DNA of 64,000 nucleotides, taken from positions 5,208,001-5,272,000 of the forward strand of contig NC_135242.1 of the NCBI RefSeq assembly GCF_947623445.1. Reading direction: 5' to 3'. The DNA comes from Clavelina lepadiformis (lineage: Eukaryota; Chordata; Ascidiacea; Aplousobranchia; Clavelinidae). Every line of letters begins with the position of its first letter. Position 1 is the stretch's first letter. The notes under the pieces were generated by a model. It did no database searches. It was given only the letters and a program-made list of their open reading frames with translations, and had not been told where the DNA came from. Shown here piece by piece: positions 1-14,900 of the stretch. The position numbers and the translations under genes were made by a program.

Positions 1-1795
1 TTAGAATGGACCCAGGATGCTCATCTTGAGTTTGAGCTAATTTAGATACTCCTCAGCATATACAGCTCAAATCCTGAATTCAGGATAAGAAATCCAAGTT
101 CTGCAGACTGACAAATCATGCTGTTGACTTTTGCAAATAACTAACAAAACGAAAATAAGTTTTTTCAGAATTTCAGAGATAAAAATAGCTTACCAAAACC
201 TCGTGCTTTGTGCAATTATTGTTATACGCTATAAGAACTCTGCATACAGATACGTAGGCTATACGATTTATACAATTTGTTGCAAAAGATTCAGAATTCA
301 ACCAGCTAACAAATTAACACCTGGCTTCAGTTAATAATGTTTACCAGTGTATATCGATCAATATTTGATTTGAACGTTTGTTATGAAAACTAGGTCTTGA
401 CAACAAGTAACTTTTGTTGAATTTATTTAGCATGCTATAAAGTAAGCATTTTCGCTACACCCATGTCTACACACAGCTAGCTATTTTAGCATTAGTAAGC
501 TTTCTGATATAAAAATAAAGTAAAAGGGGTAGAGTATATTTTTTTAAATTGAGGGACATCAAAATTTAGGTTCGGATTTCTACGAAGATGTATCACAACA
601 ACAGCTGCAACGGTAAAACAACAGAAATAGCAACCTTTTAAGAAACAAAACAAAAAAATTACCATAGCAACCCAACTTAAAATGTTTGTATTTTAAGATA
701 TAGTTCATAGTAATAATAAAATGTTTAAAAAAGCTAGAAAATAACAACGAAAAACATAATTTCCATTTTTTAACAGATTTTTAATTTCAAAATATTGAGA
801 GTGCAATTTGTTTTGCTAGATATTACCGACAGTATTTCCCATAAAAGCACCAACAGAAAACGTCAAATAACATTTTTGACGGGTTTTACTGAAACGGGCT
901 GAAGATACAAGTATACATAAAATTCAGGTTGAAACTGTTTGATTTGCCCTTATAAGCTATGCCCATTGTGCAACGAGTAAAAAATCACAAAATCATTGTT
1001 TTATATGGTTTTATTTTTGTCGCCGAGTAAATACCGACATACGACGAAGCATATTGAAATCGGTGCGACAGGCAATTAAACCAAAATTTAAGTTGCTTTG
1101 TTTTCAATGGTAAACCAAGCTCATTGTTTGAACGTAAGGCAAACATTTCTGTAAAAATAAATCTCTAGTAAAACGGCCTATTGATCGTTCAGTAAAATCA
1201 ACGCAAACATCAAATAAACGCAAAAATGTAATTTCCTATGCTAACCACACAAACGCTGTTCTACGCTTTCGTTATAGGTTCTTTGTTGTATACAGAAGCT
1301 ATGATTCATCAAGGTTACACCAACTATGAGCCAATTGGCTATAAACAGTACATAGAGGCCATGTATATAACATTTCCGGTGAACCACTGTATATTATATA
1401 GGGACACAACGTAAAACGCGCTAAGCAGATCTTAACGATACAGACCTATTTGTACAGCATTTCTAAAATAGGTTTTGCGATTCTTACTGCAGCAAAGTTT
1501 AGTCAAAATGATTAAAAGGTTGCGTTAATTTGACAAAACTGTTAAGGAGAGCAAGCCGTTGACATTCAGGCCTATATTCGCTTCTGGGCATAGGGGTAAG
1601 GTAGAAGTTCCAGTTTACAGTGATTATGCTACTTAGTAATTGGCCAACCATATATGTGCATACTCGAGGTACCTATGACTACCTCACATCTCTGTCTACT
1701 TAACTTTAATTTCAATGGTTGTGTTCATGATTTTGCTCATTTATTTTTAGTCGTAATAAGGTTTTATAGGATTGTTTTTATCTGTAATTTTAAAA
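1..1795. other. gene-free 5' flank
   Basis: No exon with convincing coding character was found here on either strand. Open frames are short and mostly lack an ATG. The sequence is AT-rich. It may hold the promoter and upstream untranslated exon of the receptor-like gene that starts at 1796, but no core promoter element could be assigned. Confidence 0.6.
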
Positions 1796-2942
1796 ATGAC
1801 AACCACCGAGGCATATGAGCAAAGTACACCCATAAACTCAGCTCCTCAATATCACGACTCACAATGGATTGCATCAATGGTGTTCAGTTTTACGGCTGCT
1901 ACTTTTGTTATGTATGTCTTGACGGCCCATACCTTTTATGTGACGAAGCAACGAATGCTTATCTGTTGGAAAAGTAAGTTTATTAATAGACTAAATTTCT
2001 TTCCACCGGACAAATATTCCTGCTGCTGGACAGCGATTTTTGTCATAAAGGCTTGTGTATGTTTGTCAAGTTTGCTCTTAACATGATGTAGTATAAAAAA
2101 ATCATTTTGCGTATTTGCACAACATTTTACTTATGAAATCCTTAAATGATTTGTTGGTGCATTGTGCAGGGCCTTACAGTGATCCAATGTGCTCTCTTTC
2201 CATCATCAATACATTCACGTTGGTTGCCGGCTTGGCTGTGCTGACCTACATCGCCATACAGCTACCGCTTATTGTGCCACCAAGTGAAATTTTTTGTCCA
2301 GTTTATCACGTAATTAGGATAGTTTTTTTCGGCATAACCTTGATTAGTGTCTACTGCGCTCTATGGCTACGCGTGTACAGCGTGTTTTATTCTGACAACC
2401 TTCTCCGGAAAACCATCAGCAAAGTGGCAAGGGCAATAAATTTCCTATCGATAATATTTTTGTTTATCATGGTCGCCACTAACTTCACTGTCTTTTTATC
2501 TTCTGACTTGTATCAGACCGAAGCAACTGGCTGCACACCATCGCCCAACAACGAATCGAGTGACGGGAAGTGGTATGCTTTGCTTACCATGACAATGTGC
2601 TTCCAGATTTTGCTGTTGGTGTCTATTCTAATGCCTTTGCATATGCATAAACACAGAATGTTACATCAGGGATATAATTCCGATGCAATGCTTCCGGTTA
2701 TTAAACGTGCCGCCATAACTGCCTCTGTTTGTATCGTTTCTGATATTGCAAACCTAGTTTTTTCAACAACTTACTACAACAAAACTGTTTACATTAACCA
2801 TATGGTTTATAGTGGTAACCTTATGATCAATTACGTTGCTTTAATATGCTCAGCAGCAAATTGGAAAGAAAAGGTAATGCCGTGTTTGCAAATGCAGGAA
2901 AATGAAATGAACTACGCTGCAAGCTCTGTCTCACAGCTTTAG
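1796..2942 (+). CDS. seven-transmembrane receptor-like protein (family not recognised)
   Basis: Two exons, 1796-1973 and 2170-2942, joined by a GT-AG intron (donor AAA|GTAAGT, acceptor TGTGCAG|GG) in phase 1; 316 residues. I start at the first true ATG; the open frame extends 24 bases upstream but only from a TTG. Seven hydrophobic segments are visible: one in exon 1 and six in exon 2, near residues 25-47, 65-92, 102-128, 140-162, 190-212, 233-255 and 264-287. A short polar N-terminus, the motif ALWLRVYSVFY after the third segment (a place where rhodopsin-class receptors carry DRY) and an NES sequon in the loop before segment five fit a G-protein-coupled-receptor topology. No ligand class can be named. 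It could also be a non-receptor seven-pass membrane protein. An additional upstream exon cannot be excluded. Confidence 0.65.
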
Positions 2943-5900
2943 TCAAATTGTTGACGCTTGATTTTCGCAACATGTTTTCTTTGTTTCATGTGAAGCGTCC
3001 TGTTGCTGCCGATTGGTGCGTTGTGTAAAGTGTTGTTTGCCAATCGCAATAACATTTAATCTTATCTTTTACTTTTGGCCAATTCTATATTCCGACTCCA
3101 TTAGTAACACCCAACTAAGATGGTGCGTCTTACCCAGACAGCACTGTGTGGTTTTGCCTCAGAAAATGAAATACTCAAAACACAACTAGCACTTGAATAA
3201 AAACAATAACGTTACCGTCTGTGTCTTTGTCAGGGTAGAATCCCCAAGCAACAAAAAACAACCTTTGGCGGCGCCGAAAAGTAGAATGAATAAAAAACAG
3301 CATATAATCTAGTCAGTGCTCTTACACATATGTGTATGTGGTGACCTTCAATTACGCCCTCCATTGAAAAAAAGAACAGTAAATGGCGTCATAATGATAA
3401 TACAAATCGTAATCAGGTTAATTACAGCGTTATCATTCCTATGCAGAGTTTGTGCACCATTAACGTCCTCGAATGTATAAGGCATAAGCTCTAACAGTAT
3501 CTTGCTGTACATATATTTTGCTTGTAAATATCTCTGACTTTTTGGTTGGTCGTTGCTAAAAAGAATGTAAGAATAAACATTACAAAAGTGTTTTTGCATT
3601 CCTTTGTGTATGCAGAAAATGATATTCAATCTAGTGTATTTGAATAAACAGACACGTTTTCTGTGTACAAAAAGGAATCACACATACAATAGAAACCAGT
3701 ACGTTTTGGGGAACGATACTGTATCCTTGTACGGGGGAAAGTTCCACTTGAGCTCGAGGGTAGCTTCAAACACAATGAGCAGGGTTACCATTCCGTGCTT
3801 ATATCTAAGAAATGTGCTTATTTTTCACTTATTTTTTGGGCAGAGGTTCCTACTTTGGGCATTTCGACCCCTTTAGTATACCATTTTGCACCACAGAGAT
3901 AACAAAATTAGGAAAATGAAAATAGTGTCTCGTTGTTTTTAGGAACATTGATTGCCTTCTCCTGTTTTGTACTGTTTAAGGTAGTGTTCTTCTTTCGTTT
4001 CCTAGTCGTCCTTATTTTTGAGTCCAGACCGATGGCAACCCTGACAATGAGGCTCTGCGGATTGCAACGGCGCAGTACGTCGGGGTCGTTTTTTATGTTT
4101 TGGTACAAAAACACTTGCTAGATATACTCTTGTACAAGAGTTAGAAAAGATATCGAAGCGGAAGAAATTAAATACTCCCTATACACCACCCTATAACCTA
4201 TCCTCCGAAGGTGAGCGCTTTTGATGTACATGCAATTTTGAATGTTTTCTGCTTAAAACGAGTATTATATCGTTACACGAAGTGATTGCAAGCCAAAAAG
4301 CTGAAACACAACCTGTTTAAAATAAATGTGATACCCCAACGGTCTATGCAATGCCATAATAGTAACGGTGCTTAAATGCAGTGCTTATACTCGCTTACAA
4401 AAGTTACAATTCGTATAGTTTTAGAAAATAAGCAACTCCTGGACTAAGCATGACATAGCAATCCAGTGACTCTATAACTGGGAAAAACATGTTTTTAGTA
4501 CAGTAAATGGAAGGAAAAACTTAGACATATCTCCACCATATCATACTTCAACCATGTACAAAGTGTTACCGGCCTTTTTCTTGTGCTGGTTCGAAGAGAC
4601 CTGCAGTTAAACTATAGGATTGTATTTCATAAAAATGGTAAAAACAGGGCACGTCTGCACAGCAGTACAGGCATCGGTAGAATGACAGGTTCGACAACGG
4701 GCAAGGCGCAATCACAATTATCAATGCCTCTGGCCGAAGGCAGAAAACACAAAGGCACGTCAAACCGAGCAGAAAACACGTAACACAAAGCATAACACCT
4801 TGAAGTTAAAATTTGTCGTTGTGTAGTTTCGATATTTTAGAGAATTGTTAACATGATTGAACTGAATTTACGTATAGTTTAAATTATTCCAATGTATTAG
4901 AATTACAATAGGATAAAGACGGAATGGAACAAAATTCACTCCGGGATTATTGTTTATATGAACAAAAGTTTACCAAAAGTTGTTCTCTTCAAAGCGCATG
5001 TAGCTATTAGCACTTACATGTTCACATACATTAAAATGCAGTTAAGTATATAAGTAAAGCTTATATTATAGTAACAAACATTGGATTATTTTACGCGCTG
5101 GGCAAAAAGGTGCATGTGGCACTTGTTGGACCAAAACTGATTCAAACGCCCTTCATGGGGACCAAAATATGGAGGTTGAAGACAAGTTGCCACCTTGTTG
5201 TTTTCAAACAATTAAAAATCATTACTTTTGCTAATTTTTTAGGATTATTTTGGGACGCATCGTTTTTTCGCAATTCTCCTACACGAGGCATTGATGGCAA
5301 ATGCTTTTGACTCGTTCAGTGGTTTTAATTTTGGTGAACAGAGCCCAAATCAGACAAAGCAACTACAAAACAAACGCATCAATCTAAAAAGACATCCCAT
5401 ATGAGCACCAACAAATTGAATAGTGAGGAATCTTTTAGACTGTTGCATATTTTCACCATAACAGCAAACTGCAAGGGTGCAAACACACACAAAAAAAACG
5501 GCAATGTTGACCAGGTTCCGCTGTATCTGCGGTTAAGAAGTATTGCCTTAGACTTGACGCTACAAATTTTTTTAACTGACTGTGATCTTAAACTTACAAC
5601 GGAGTATCCCTTTCTTCCAAAAGATAGAAGAGCGCAGCCTAACGACAACCACTATATTCAAACCCCACGGTAATTTATGAAGTGTCGCTGTTGAACCATA
5701 TAATCTTTTTTGTAATGTCGGCAATTTATTTTTTCTGTCGCCTCATCAGAATATCAGGAAGTTTGAAGAGAGTTTTCACGGTTTGATAACTGTACAGTTT
5801 TAATAACTCGGTCAATCACGGCTGAGACGTTCTGCCGATTGTTTTACTTTGAGTTTGGGAAAAAAATAAACAGATATAAATACCAAAAAATATAATAGAA

Positions 5901-5987
5901 GTAACAGTTACTGGTGTTTTTGCAATACAGTTAATAAAAGTTTAATCAACAGTTCTAAGTTCAAAATCTAATATCTTATTTTGAATA
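2943..5987. other. 3' UTR and intergenic DNA
   Basis: The first few hundred bases are probably the 3' untranslated region of the receptor-like gene. The remainder shows no exon that I can support. A 90-codon ATG frame at 5401-5673 and several TTG or GTG frames have no recognisable domain, no splice context and no coding bias that stands out. Confidence 0.5.
3196..3201 (+). promoter_or_regulatory. candidate polyadenylation signal of the 7TM gene
   Basis: AATAAA lies 254 bases after the stop codon at 2942; a second AATAAA is at 3289-3294. Either could end the transcript. Confidence 0.4.
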
Positions 5988-8900
5988 ATGCGCAGTGAAA
6001 TCATGTTAAGGGTTCTAGCGATATTGTGCTTGTTGGTGCAAGGTGGACTCACCCAAGATGAGGATTCCGATCACGGTACAGGTGAGGAGAATACCAAATG
6101 TATTCACAGCATATTAGATATGTAGGGAGTGTACAAAATTTTTACACATGACTATTACGATTTTTTCACTGACAAGTTAGTTGTCATTATCTGCTGAAAA
6201 ATACTGTGTTTCGCGACTGTCGTGTAAATGCATTATATTTAATACGTTTTCATTGACAGGAAAGCGTTGTAAATTCGTAAGCTTGTATCATAGCAGGCCG
6301 ATAACTTTTCCCGTCTCGACAATCTACTAAACGCTGTAGCCTATACATTGACACTGAGTATTTCATTTGCAATTATCATTTTAAAGCGTATTTTATAGAC
6401 ATACCCTTTGTACTTCAGGAAAAAAAACAACAGAAGTAGCGATAAATGCGTCAGAGTGCTAATTAAACATTGAAATAATGAAAGATAGATTAAACTCTTA
6501 CCACGCGATAAATTTTTACCGTACATCTATAGATTGAAAACTAAACTATTTTACAGTATTTCATTACGTCGCGTGCATGTTTCCCGTCTCTATGTTACTT
6601 CTGTACTTGAACACAACTGCTCACTAAGCTTTTGTATCAAGATTCTGAAGATATTTCTCCAATCGTTCCCAACATTTATGTACCAACTATCGACATTAAA
6701 CATCGACTTGCATCCTGTTATGTGTGAGAATTATTTAACGAGTAAGATGTATTTCAGATAGGAAACTTAATAAGCAACCAATGGACATGTAATTGCAGGA
6801 CGATTGCAATAATCGATCACAAAAATTCCCCCGAATCCTCTCTTTATTCCAATTCTCTCATACGTCATACTTGGCGCAGGCGTCAAGTCTAACCGAGACA
6901 ATAGGGCAATTTAATGCCTTAGTCTAATGTAACCCAAACCTAACAACTTTGTTTATCGCGAAAACCATCGACGTTAAACTTATAATAAAGTGGCTCTTAA
7001 CTTGGAATGACTCACCGACTGTCTAGGTTTTTCGCCTCTTTATGTGACTGTTTATTGGTCTGTCTTGCTGTCACAGTGATTTTCACAACTTTTTTGCCAA
7101 ACTGTAAAATATCTGTTTTATTTTCCGGAAATTCTTTCAAGTTGTATTGTACACTTCAAGAGCATTTAACAGAAAGTTAGTAATTCTGTTAACTTGTACC
7201 CGCAGGTGTTTAATGTCAATAGCGTTGGATGGTTTCCGGGGCCTTAGATTTATTGTAAAGGTTAATTTGATTTTTGAAAATCACTGATGCTCCAGCAATC
7301 TTCTCTTTTTTAGCACGGCATGATAAGTGCGAAATGTACAGTTAAAATAAAACCGGTCAAGAAATAATAAAACATGTGTCAGCGCCTCCGAAGAACAAGC
7401 CAGTCGCAAAACAAACCTTCTGTCGCAAACTTTACAGAGGCAACGGACGTTGTGACGGTATCTGCTGGATCTTCATAAGCGTGACAAAACATGTATTCTA
7501 AAGTAGTTCCCACTGTCGCGCGATAGGTTTCCCAATACTGTATCAAGTGAATTTCAACATGTGAACGTTTCTGTACGCAAAGATCTTGCCTTTTGAATCG
7601 TATGCTTTTGTTTGACTTGTTTGCGTTTCTAATTTCAGAGTGCTTGAATGAAATTGACTTGATTTTCGTCTTGGACGGTTCTCACTCGGTGAAGAAAAAT
7701 AATTTCAACGTGGTTAAAAACTGGGTAAAAGAAGTTGTCGACGGTCTGGTGATTGAACACGGCCATGTGCAAGTTGGTGTGGTGAGTGTCATAAAAGTGT
7801 AGCTATTTTAAAAACACTGCTTTTTCGAGAACTTTAAATCGCTTTAAAAATGCTTGAATGAGTTTGTCATCTTTTGTACGGTGGGAGCTTAAATATACAG
7901 TAGTCTTGGCACGTTGCAACACACTGTATAAATTTATACTTCTTTTAATATATCTAATATATGTTGACAATGTATAAATAATGAAACTGTCATCTTCCTT
8001 ACAGTGCATTGCATCAGATCCGCCTATTATAGGCTACAGCGATCTTAGCATGATGTAGTACACTTTATTAACCCGTATCTCTTTCGATATGACGTTAACT
8101 TTGCCAAGTTAGGTTACGTCAATAAAGTGTCAATGATAGTCTGCTGCTTCACTTTAATCATAAACCAACAAGACTATATTTATGTTATCTTTTATTATGT
8201 ATTGTGTTGACATCAGTTATGGTTAATCTTTTATTTGGAAAATTAGTTTTACAAATTTCAATTTGTCTTCTTAACTAAGTAGTAAGTATTACATAATTAA
8301 TCCATTTTAACCCATAACCAAGATCATTTTTTTGCCTCAGGGTGGATTATTTCTTAGGTCTTTCTTGGGAAACCATGGGTTTTGTATCATGACTTTTCAT
8401 TTAAATTTTCTTTATCTATATTTGATAAAAGATTCAGTATTCTCACTACTACAAAAATAAAGATTGGGAAGAGCAAAAATATATAAAAACGGAAATCGAA
8501 CTGGGAGAATACACCGAAGTTGAAGAATTTCATGATGCCGTTGACAGAATCAAGGTAAATCCTAAACAACGATTTTTTCATGTACACACGCTGTAAGCGG
8601 AAAAGGAATTTTCATAATTGAATAAATGCCTGTTCTTCAGATGTTCGCATGACATTCATGTTGTGCAGGGTATAATTTAAAAGCAATATCTGAACTTTCA
8701 AAGGTCGTATGGTAGCCTACGCGTATAGCCGCAGGGGCTCGGGCTATGTGGTTGTTACGCGGTTTGGAAGAAATGTACAATACGATAAACGGGTATATCC
8801 TAATCGCACATAACGTAATCTGACACAGTATCTTTGCGGCTTCCTCATACCCTGTCTATGCTGTTCGAGACGGTTTTTACATACAGACAAACTTCCGGCA

Positions 8901-11900
8901 ATTGCGTTTACTTAATCGGTTAAAACTGTTACCGCAAGGGCAAAATTGAATTTTATCTGCATTTTTATCTTTAAACGTGACCTTTACCGAACCGGCACAA
9001 AGAAAATACCGAATTAACGGTAAATTTTTCTCGGTTTGTTTAACAACAAATATCCATGGTTACATCACTGTAAGCACGCTAATTATTTTTAGAAGTTAAT
9101 GATAATAACGAAACACTGTTATGACGGTATGTTAAGAGTTGACTAGAAAAATCAAGTATATCTGTAAACCATAAGCCATAAAATTACTTGTCCATTACAA
9201 TTACCAGTTACCACGAAAGAAAATAATCAAGTTTTACTTTTAACAGTACCAAGGTTATACAACGTATACAGCTCACGCATTGAACAAAACACTCAACTTT
9301 GATTTTGTTGGTCCGAACAATCGATATCCAGAAGCAAAACGAGCTCTTGTTCTTATGACGGACGGCAAAGCTGTAGACAGCGGGTCAGTGACTTAAAACA
9401 CTGCGTTGCAAATACATTGTTTATAGACTCGTCAGTAGATGAAACTTGTTTGTATTTTTTTTACTTTTGCAGCGATCTTCCCGATATTGTTGAACGAGCA
9501 GAGAAAAAAATGGGGATTATTATGTACGCTGTAGGCGTTGGAGAATTCGACTCATCCGAGTTAAATTTGATTGCCCACAATCACACCGAACGAGTATTTG
9601 AGTTGGTCAACTTCGAAGATTTAGACACAATTGTTACCGACTTGCAACTTGAGCTTCAGAAAGGTTTGCCAGTTGAAATATGAAAGTTGTGTTGTATTAA
9701 GATTACCTGATTTTTGGTGAAAATTTGCGGTTAAATTGCACGTAATTAGTCTCAAAGGCACACTTGCTCTTCCGTTAGAGATGATACGGTTTACAGAAGT
9801 AAACATTTTGTTTCTTCGTCAATTTTGCCTTCGGTGACCTTTTTTTGTCCTTTTACGGTCGTTTGTTCACCTTTAATAGCCAACTTACTTGTCATCTTAA
9901 CTATTTTGAGAAGTTCGTTCAGTGAAAAACGAGCGTTTGTTATGGAGATGAGATAAAAATCAGTAAATTAAAGTTAGAGTTTCAAAATACAAAGGAAACC
10001 GTGAGACGTATTCGCTGATCACCTCATTTCCTTAGAAAGCTTCTGAAACCTCGCGTGTTTCTGCGCGAGAACTTGACACAAAAACGGCAAAAACTTAGCG
10101 TAAACATTTAGCCAAGATAAACAAGGAACGTTTTGCTATAGTCGTTGTGGATTTCTCAGTTTGAAATATTTATCCGGATATGATCCGGAAAAGCCTTTAA
10201 AAGCCGGGGTTATTGTGGTATATAGTTGCTATGTTGAATCGTGTATCTTTGACTTCCGTTCATGGCCAGCATAGGTTCTACAATTTAAATATTGACGTAA
10301 GCCTTCTGGAGATTTCTGACCGGTCAACCAAAGGTCAACAAACTTTCGACCTTTCTGCTGACGCGTTTCGTTTGAATCGGTTCTGATTGTTGATTCAAAT
10401 AAACCCGCGTTTCTCTGCATTGTTAAAGAAATAAAGTTTCGCTTTTATTCAACAGCACATTAAAATATTCCTAATTTAAGTATCACGTTTGCTTTTTTTC
10501 GCAAACTAATATGTGCATTGTACCGTGTGAGGCTGGGTGACGTAAAGCAACAATTAAGCCTTTTTGTCTGATAAGAAGTGGTAACTGAATCGGATAATGT
10601 TGGTCCGAAATATTGACGCTACTTATTTTCATCGCAGTGTCACACCGATTGCAATCTTACGTCGCTTACAATATAACTTGATAACGCATCAAATTGAATC
10701 AGAGGAAAAATAATACAGAAAGCTATTTCACATTTGTGGCACCTAATTGTTTTGTGTCTCAGTTTGTGATTGTGATGTCGAAGGAAGTTTGGGAACCAGC
10801 TGTGATCCTTGCACGCAACAGTGTAACTGCAAACCTAACGTTGTAGGCAGAAGGTGCGATTCTTGTGCTGCTGAAAGTTATGGCTTTGGGAGGGACAAAG
10901 GGTGCCTGTGTAAGTTCCACGTTTCAATATTTACTTTAGGTTTTGCAGAACTTAATATAGGCTACTGTTGACATTTTAATATGGCCAACTTTAATATGAT
11001 TTTGCAAAACATACTTAAGGCGGCGTCAACCACCAAAAAGTGCCATAAAATCTTTGTTTGTTTTATTATACAGTGAATTTACTAAAAGACTGATTACTCC
11101 AAAAATTCTCCATGGGGCTCTCTGAAATTTTGTATGTTAATTTAGTATGCTTTGGACTACCATTCCATAAAATGCCATCAAAAACCATGATTCAAACTTT
11201 TTTTTACAGAGGCGCAAAATAAACACTAGAATTTTCGGTCTAAAAACCCAATTTTAGCTACTTTCATGCTAATTTTTAGCCTAATTGTGCAGGCGACCTG
11301 AAACATTGAAGCACGCCAACTGTTAGGGTAATTCCCAAGCTAGAAAACAACACCAACCATGCTGCATTCTGATTGGTCTAAACATGTTTTTTAAAGCCCT
11401 ACGTAGGACGTCCAACAAATTCATAGAGATCGTAGTTTTAGGTGTTTGATACCTCCTTAACTGCGTCCGGATGGTTTCACTATTTCAACCTAACCACAAA
11501 AGGACAACTGAGCGCCACTTTCTGACACATTTCTCCCTAAATACAATGATAAACAAAACGCTTTTCCTATTCTGGCATCACAGTTAAAGTTACTTGCCCC
11601 CCAGGGTTTATCTGCAGGAAATATCACAAATTCAATCTCCGATTGTTTCAGATAATAAAATTCGACAGATCTAAATGTTCTAAAGAAAATAAGCAAAGTT
11701 TTTAAGACTATGAGCTGGAGCTCTTTTAAAAATTCTGTAAATTTACGACTCCTCATTGTATAAAACCTTAGTTTATGGTTCTAGACTTCACGTAGCGATC
11801 TTTTTGTATCCATACGCTCATTTGAAAATATGATTTGTGATTGCTAAATGTCTCCCCTTATGGTCTTTCATAACTTACACGCCCTTTAAAAACCAGGATG

Positions 11901-14900
11901 TACCGAAACAATTACTTTCAGAAACTTAAAAAACTGGCCACTAAAATGCGTGTTGTTTAGTGTGCAATTGCAATCCTTTTGGAAGCGTTAGTACCACAAC
12001 ATGTCACAGTGAAACGGGACAGTGCGAGTGCCTATCTGCTGTAGTCACCGGTAGAGACTGCGGGGCCTGCTCAAAAGGACACTTCGGCTTCCCTGACTGC
12101 CGACCCTGCGAGTGCAACGGATTTTCTACAACTTGTGATAAAGATACTGGAGTCTGTCAAGACTGTAAAGATAGAAGAGGTGACCATTGCGAAATGTAAG
12201 TGCATGGCAAGCTTTCCCATTTGTCTATATCTTAATTAACTTTGTTATAAGTCCAAAAAAGCTATTATGCTTCAGTTCAAAGTCAGTAACGAAATCTTCT
12301 CAATTACTTAACAAACTTTCTAATATTTTTTTCAAGTGTGTAATCTATTCCAAACACAATTGAAAAATTGAAACAAGCCCTTCACACCTTAATTGTTTTA
12401 ATTCATTCGTAATCTGCAAACTGTATTGAGTGAATGTGCTTGTGAGTTACAGTGACGTTAAGCCAATATGTATTTCAGTGGTTTTGTGAACCAACTGAAT
12501 GACTTAAAAAAGCGGATGCTGTAAATAACCATGCATGTCGCATCTTCAGACATTTTTCAGTCTGTTTTTAGACGATGCGGCCCTTTCAGACTATCTGTCT
12601 ATATATATATACTATAGAGTCTATGTTATTGACCTTATTGATATTGGGCAGAGTTTGTGAACAAATTACTACAACCATAAACACAAGTTATGAATAATAA
12701 CAGTTCGGTTAAGTTAAGCAATTACATTTGGGCAAAAACTGATGAGCGAAAGCAAGATGTTTATAATAGTAGCTTTTTCAGTTCTCACGCTTTCTACTGT
12801 AATATATGTCGCTGACTGCAAGTTCAATGTCAAGAACAGTACATATGCATCAGTGCCTTCAAAGTTATTGCTTATAGTAGATTTGGTGGGGGATTGCTTT
12901 ATGATTTACTGTAAGTATTTTCACAGCTGTCCCGTGGGTTACCACATGGATGAGGAGATCGGCGATTGCATGCCTTGCGACTGTAACGGAAATATTGACG
13001 AGGAAGACCCCGACGCATGCGATCCGGTCACCGGAGTGTGCCTGAAATGCTTGCACAACACAGCCGGCGACAGATGCGAGAAATGCAGTGAATTCTTCTA
13101 CGGAGACGCCCTTACCCAGTCTTGTCAAAGTAAGCGGCTTAGCAAAAATGGGAGACGTCACAAATCATGCGTAAACTTGAATCCCGCTAAATTACCACTG
13201 GCACGAAAATCTTCTTTATATTTTGGATTATTGTCCAAAGCTCTTGTCTTTGCTGTTTCAGTAATTTCTTTTCTTGAACAATCTTGAAAGGCGAAAATTT
13301 CTAACCAAAGAAGAACGTCTGACTGAAACGCAACGAGCTTTGACCGGTCTTGTCTTACTTTTGTGGTCTTGCTCTTTTCCTATACATTTTACCGCACCTC
13401 GTTAAAATGCCAAGACTCAGTCTGAAGTTTAAGATCTTTTCCACTTCAGCTCTTGCACGATTTATCACTTGAGAACCCAGAAGTCTTAAAATGACTGGAG
13501 AAACGTTGGCGTTTACGGTGTTTAAATTTCAACCGTATAATTCGGATTTTGCTGAAAACTGACGCTGTAGAGGCTAAACCTAAATCTCTATTTCTCCTGT
13601 GTAACGCCTTTTAATTTTATCAGCGCCATTCGATATTTTTATGAAGAAACATTACTACAGTATACGGCAGGAGAAAAGACTTAAATCACCCAATGCAAGC
13701 CACACTTAACCACAAGCCGATTCCCATTTGCGGCCTTGTACAACATCCTGCGCTTCACACAATTGTTATTTCGCAGGCTGCGATTGCAACAGTAACGGCA
13801 CTGACCCAGACAGCTGTGACGGTGACTCGTGTAGATGTGATGGTACTGGTTCGTGTACATGCCTCAGCAACGTTGAAGGAAAATCTTGCGACCGATGTGT
13901 TCCTGGTTCTTATCAGCTTACTGCAGAAATTGGCTGCTTGTTGTGTGATTGCAGCGATAAAGGAACAGAAGCAAATACAACATGTGATCCGGTACCAACT
14001 TGCCTGCTTTTGCAGTTTTGTCTTGATATTTTTGTATATGCGGGAATTTGCAGCTCCTATTGTAGGAAATCATGTTTGGCACAGAACGTTAAAGAGATTT
14101 CTCGCGTCTTATATGTTTTAGAGCGATGGACAATGCGATTGTAAGAAAGGATATGCCGGGAAAAAATGTGATGAATGTGCTGAGGATTATGTGGAGTCTG
14201 AAGGCGAATGCTTCGGTAAGTATAAGTCTGGTAGATAAATAGTTAAAAACCTTCAGTAGTTTTACACAAAATAGATATTCACATTCAAGTGTTTAATACA
14301 TTGCGAATATTGGTCTATATTGCAAATTTGTAATACGTATAGGTTTATTGGTATATGACATGTAAAACATAAACGTTATATATTGGTGTCGGTTTTCGTT
14401 TATGTAATGTAACTTATTACTTCCTACAGGCTAAAGGCCGGATTTTATATCAGAAAGCAATCCTTGTGTAAATAAAGCTTGTAAGTATTTTTTACGCAGA
14501 CGTTTTCATGTTTTAGTATTTGGGTTTGATATTTACAACGGCGACGAAGAACCCGAACCCGGCGTTGAAAATCTGAGCGGAACCGAAGAAACCACGACAA
14601 CCACCACCACAACAACCACTACAACTCGCAAAACATTACCAGTCAACCCAAAGTGGAGTGCTTGTCCAGGCTGTGGCGCAGCACCGACTTGGCCCTCATA
14701 CTGTCGTGGATGGTTGTGTCGCATGCGTTGGCCTTATCATCAACAAATGCCGTCCACCAGACGTTGTTATTCAGGTATGCATTTTCAATGTTTTTAAAAA
14801 TTACAAAAAGCCCAATAACAAGATGATATATGCTAAAAGTACACACAAAAACAGATTTACACAATCACAAAGTTTAAAATTAACCATTTGACCTGATGTG

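Noticed and set aside
5401..5673. 90-codon ATG open frame, with a frame of similar length on the opposite strand
   Set aside because: No family resemblance and no flanking splice signals; mutual overlap of both strands suggests chance.
12742..12926. Upstream extension of the open frame before exon 8 of the vWA/EGF gene
   Set aside because: The previous exon leaves phase 2 and a good acceptor at 12926 restores HCEICPVGYH; the extension is intronic.
13693..14121. 142-codon frame overlapping exon 9 of the vWA/EGF gene
   Set aside because: It is a shadow frame; the other frame encodes the cysteine pattern of a laminin-type EGF module with correct splice phases.
14500..14516. Alternative acceptor TTTACGCAG at 14499 for exon 11 of the vWA/EGF gene
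   Set aside because: Using it brings an in-frame TAG within five codons; the acceptor at 14516 keeps the frame open.
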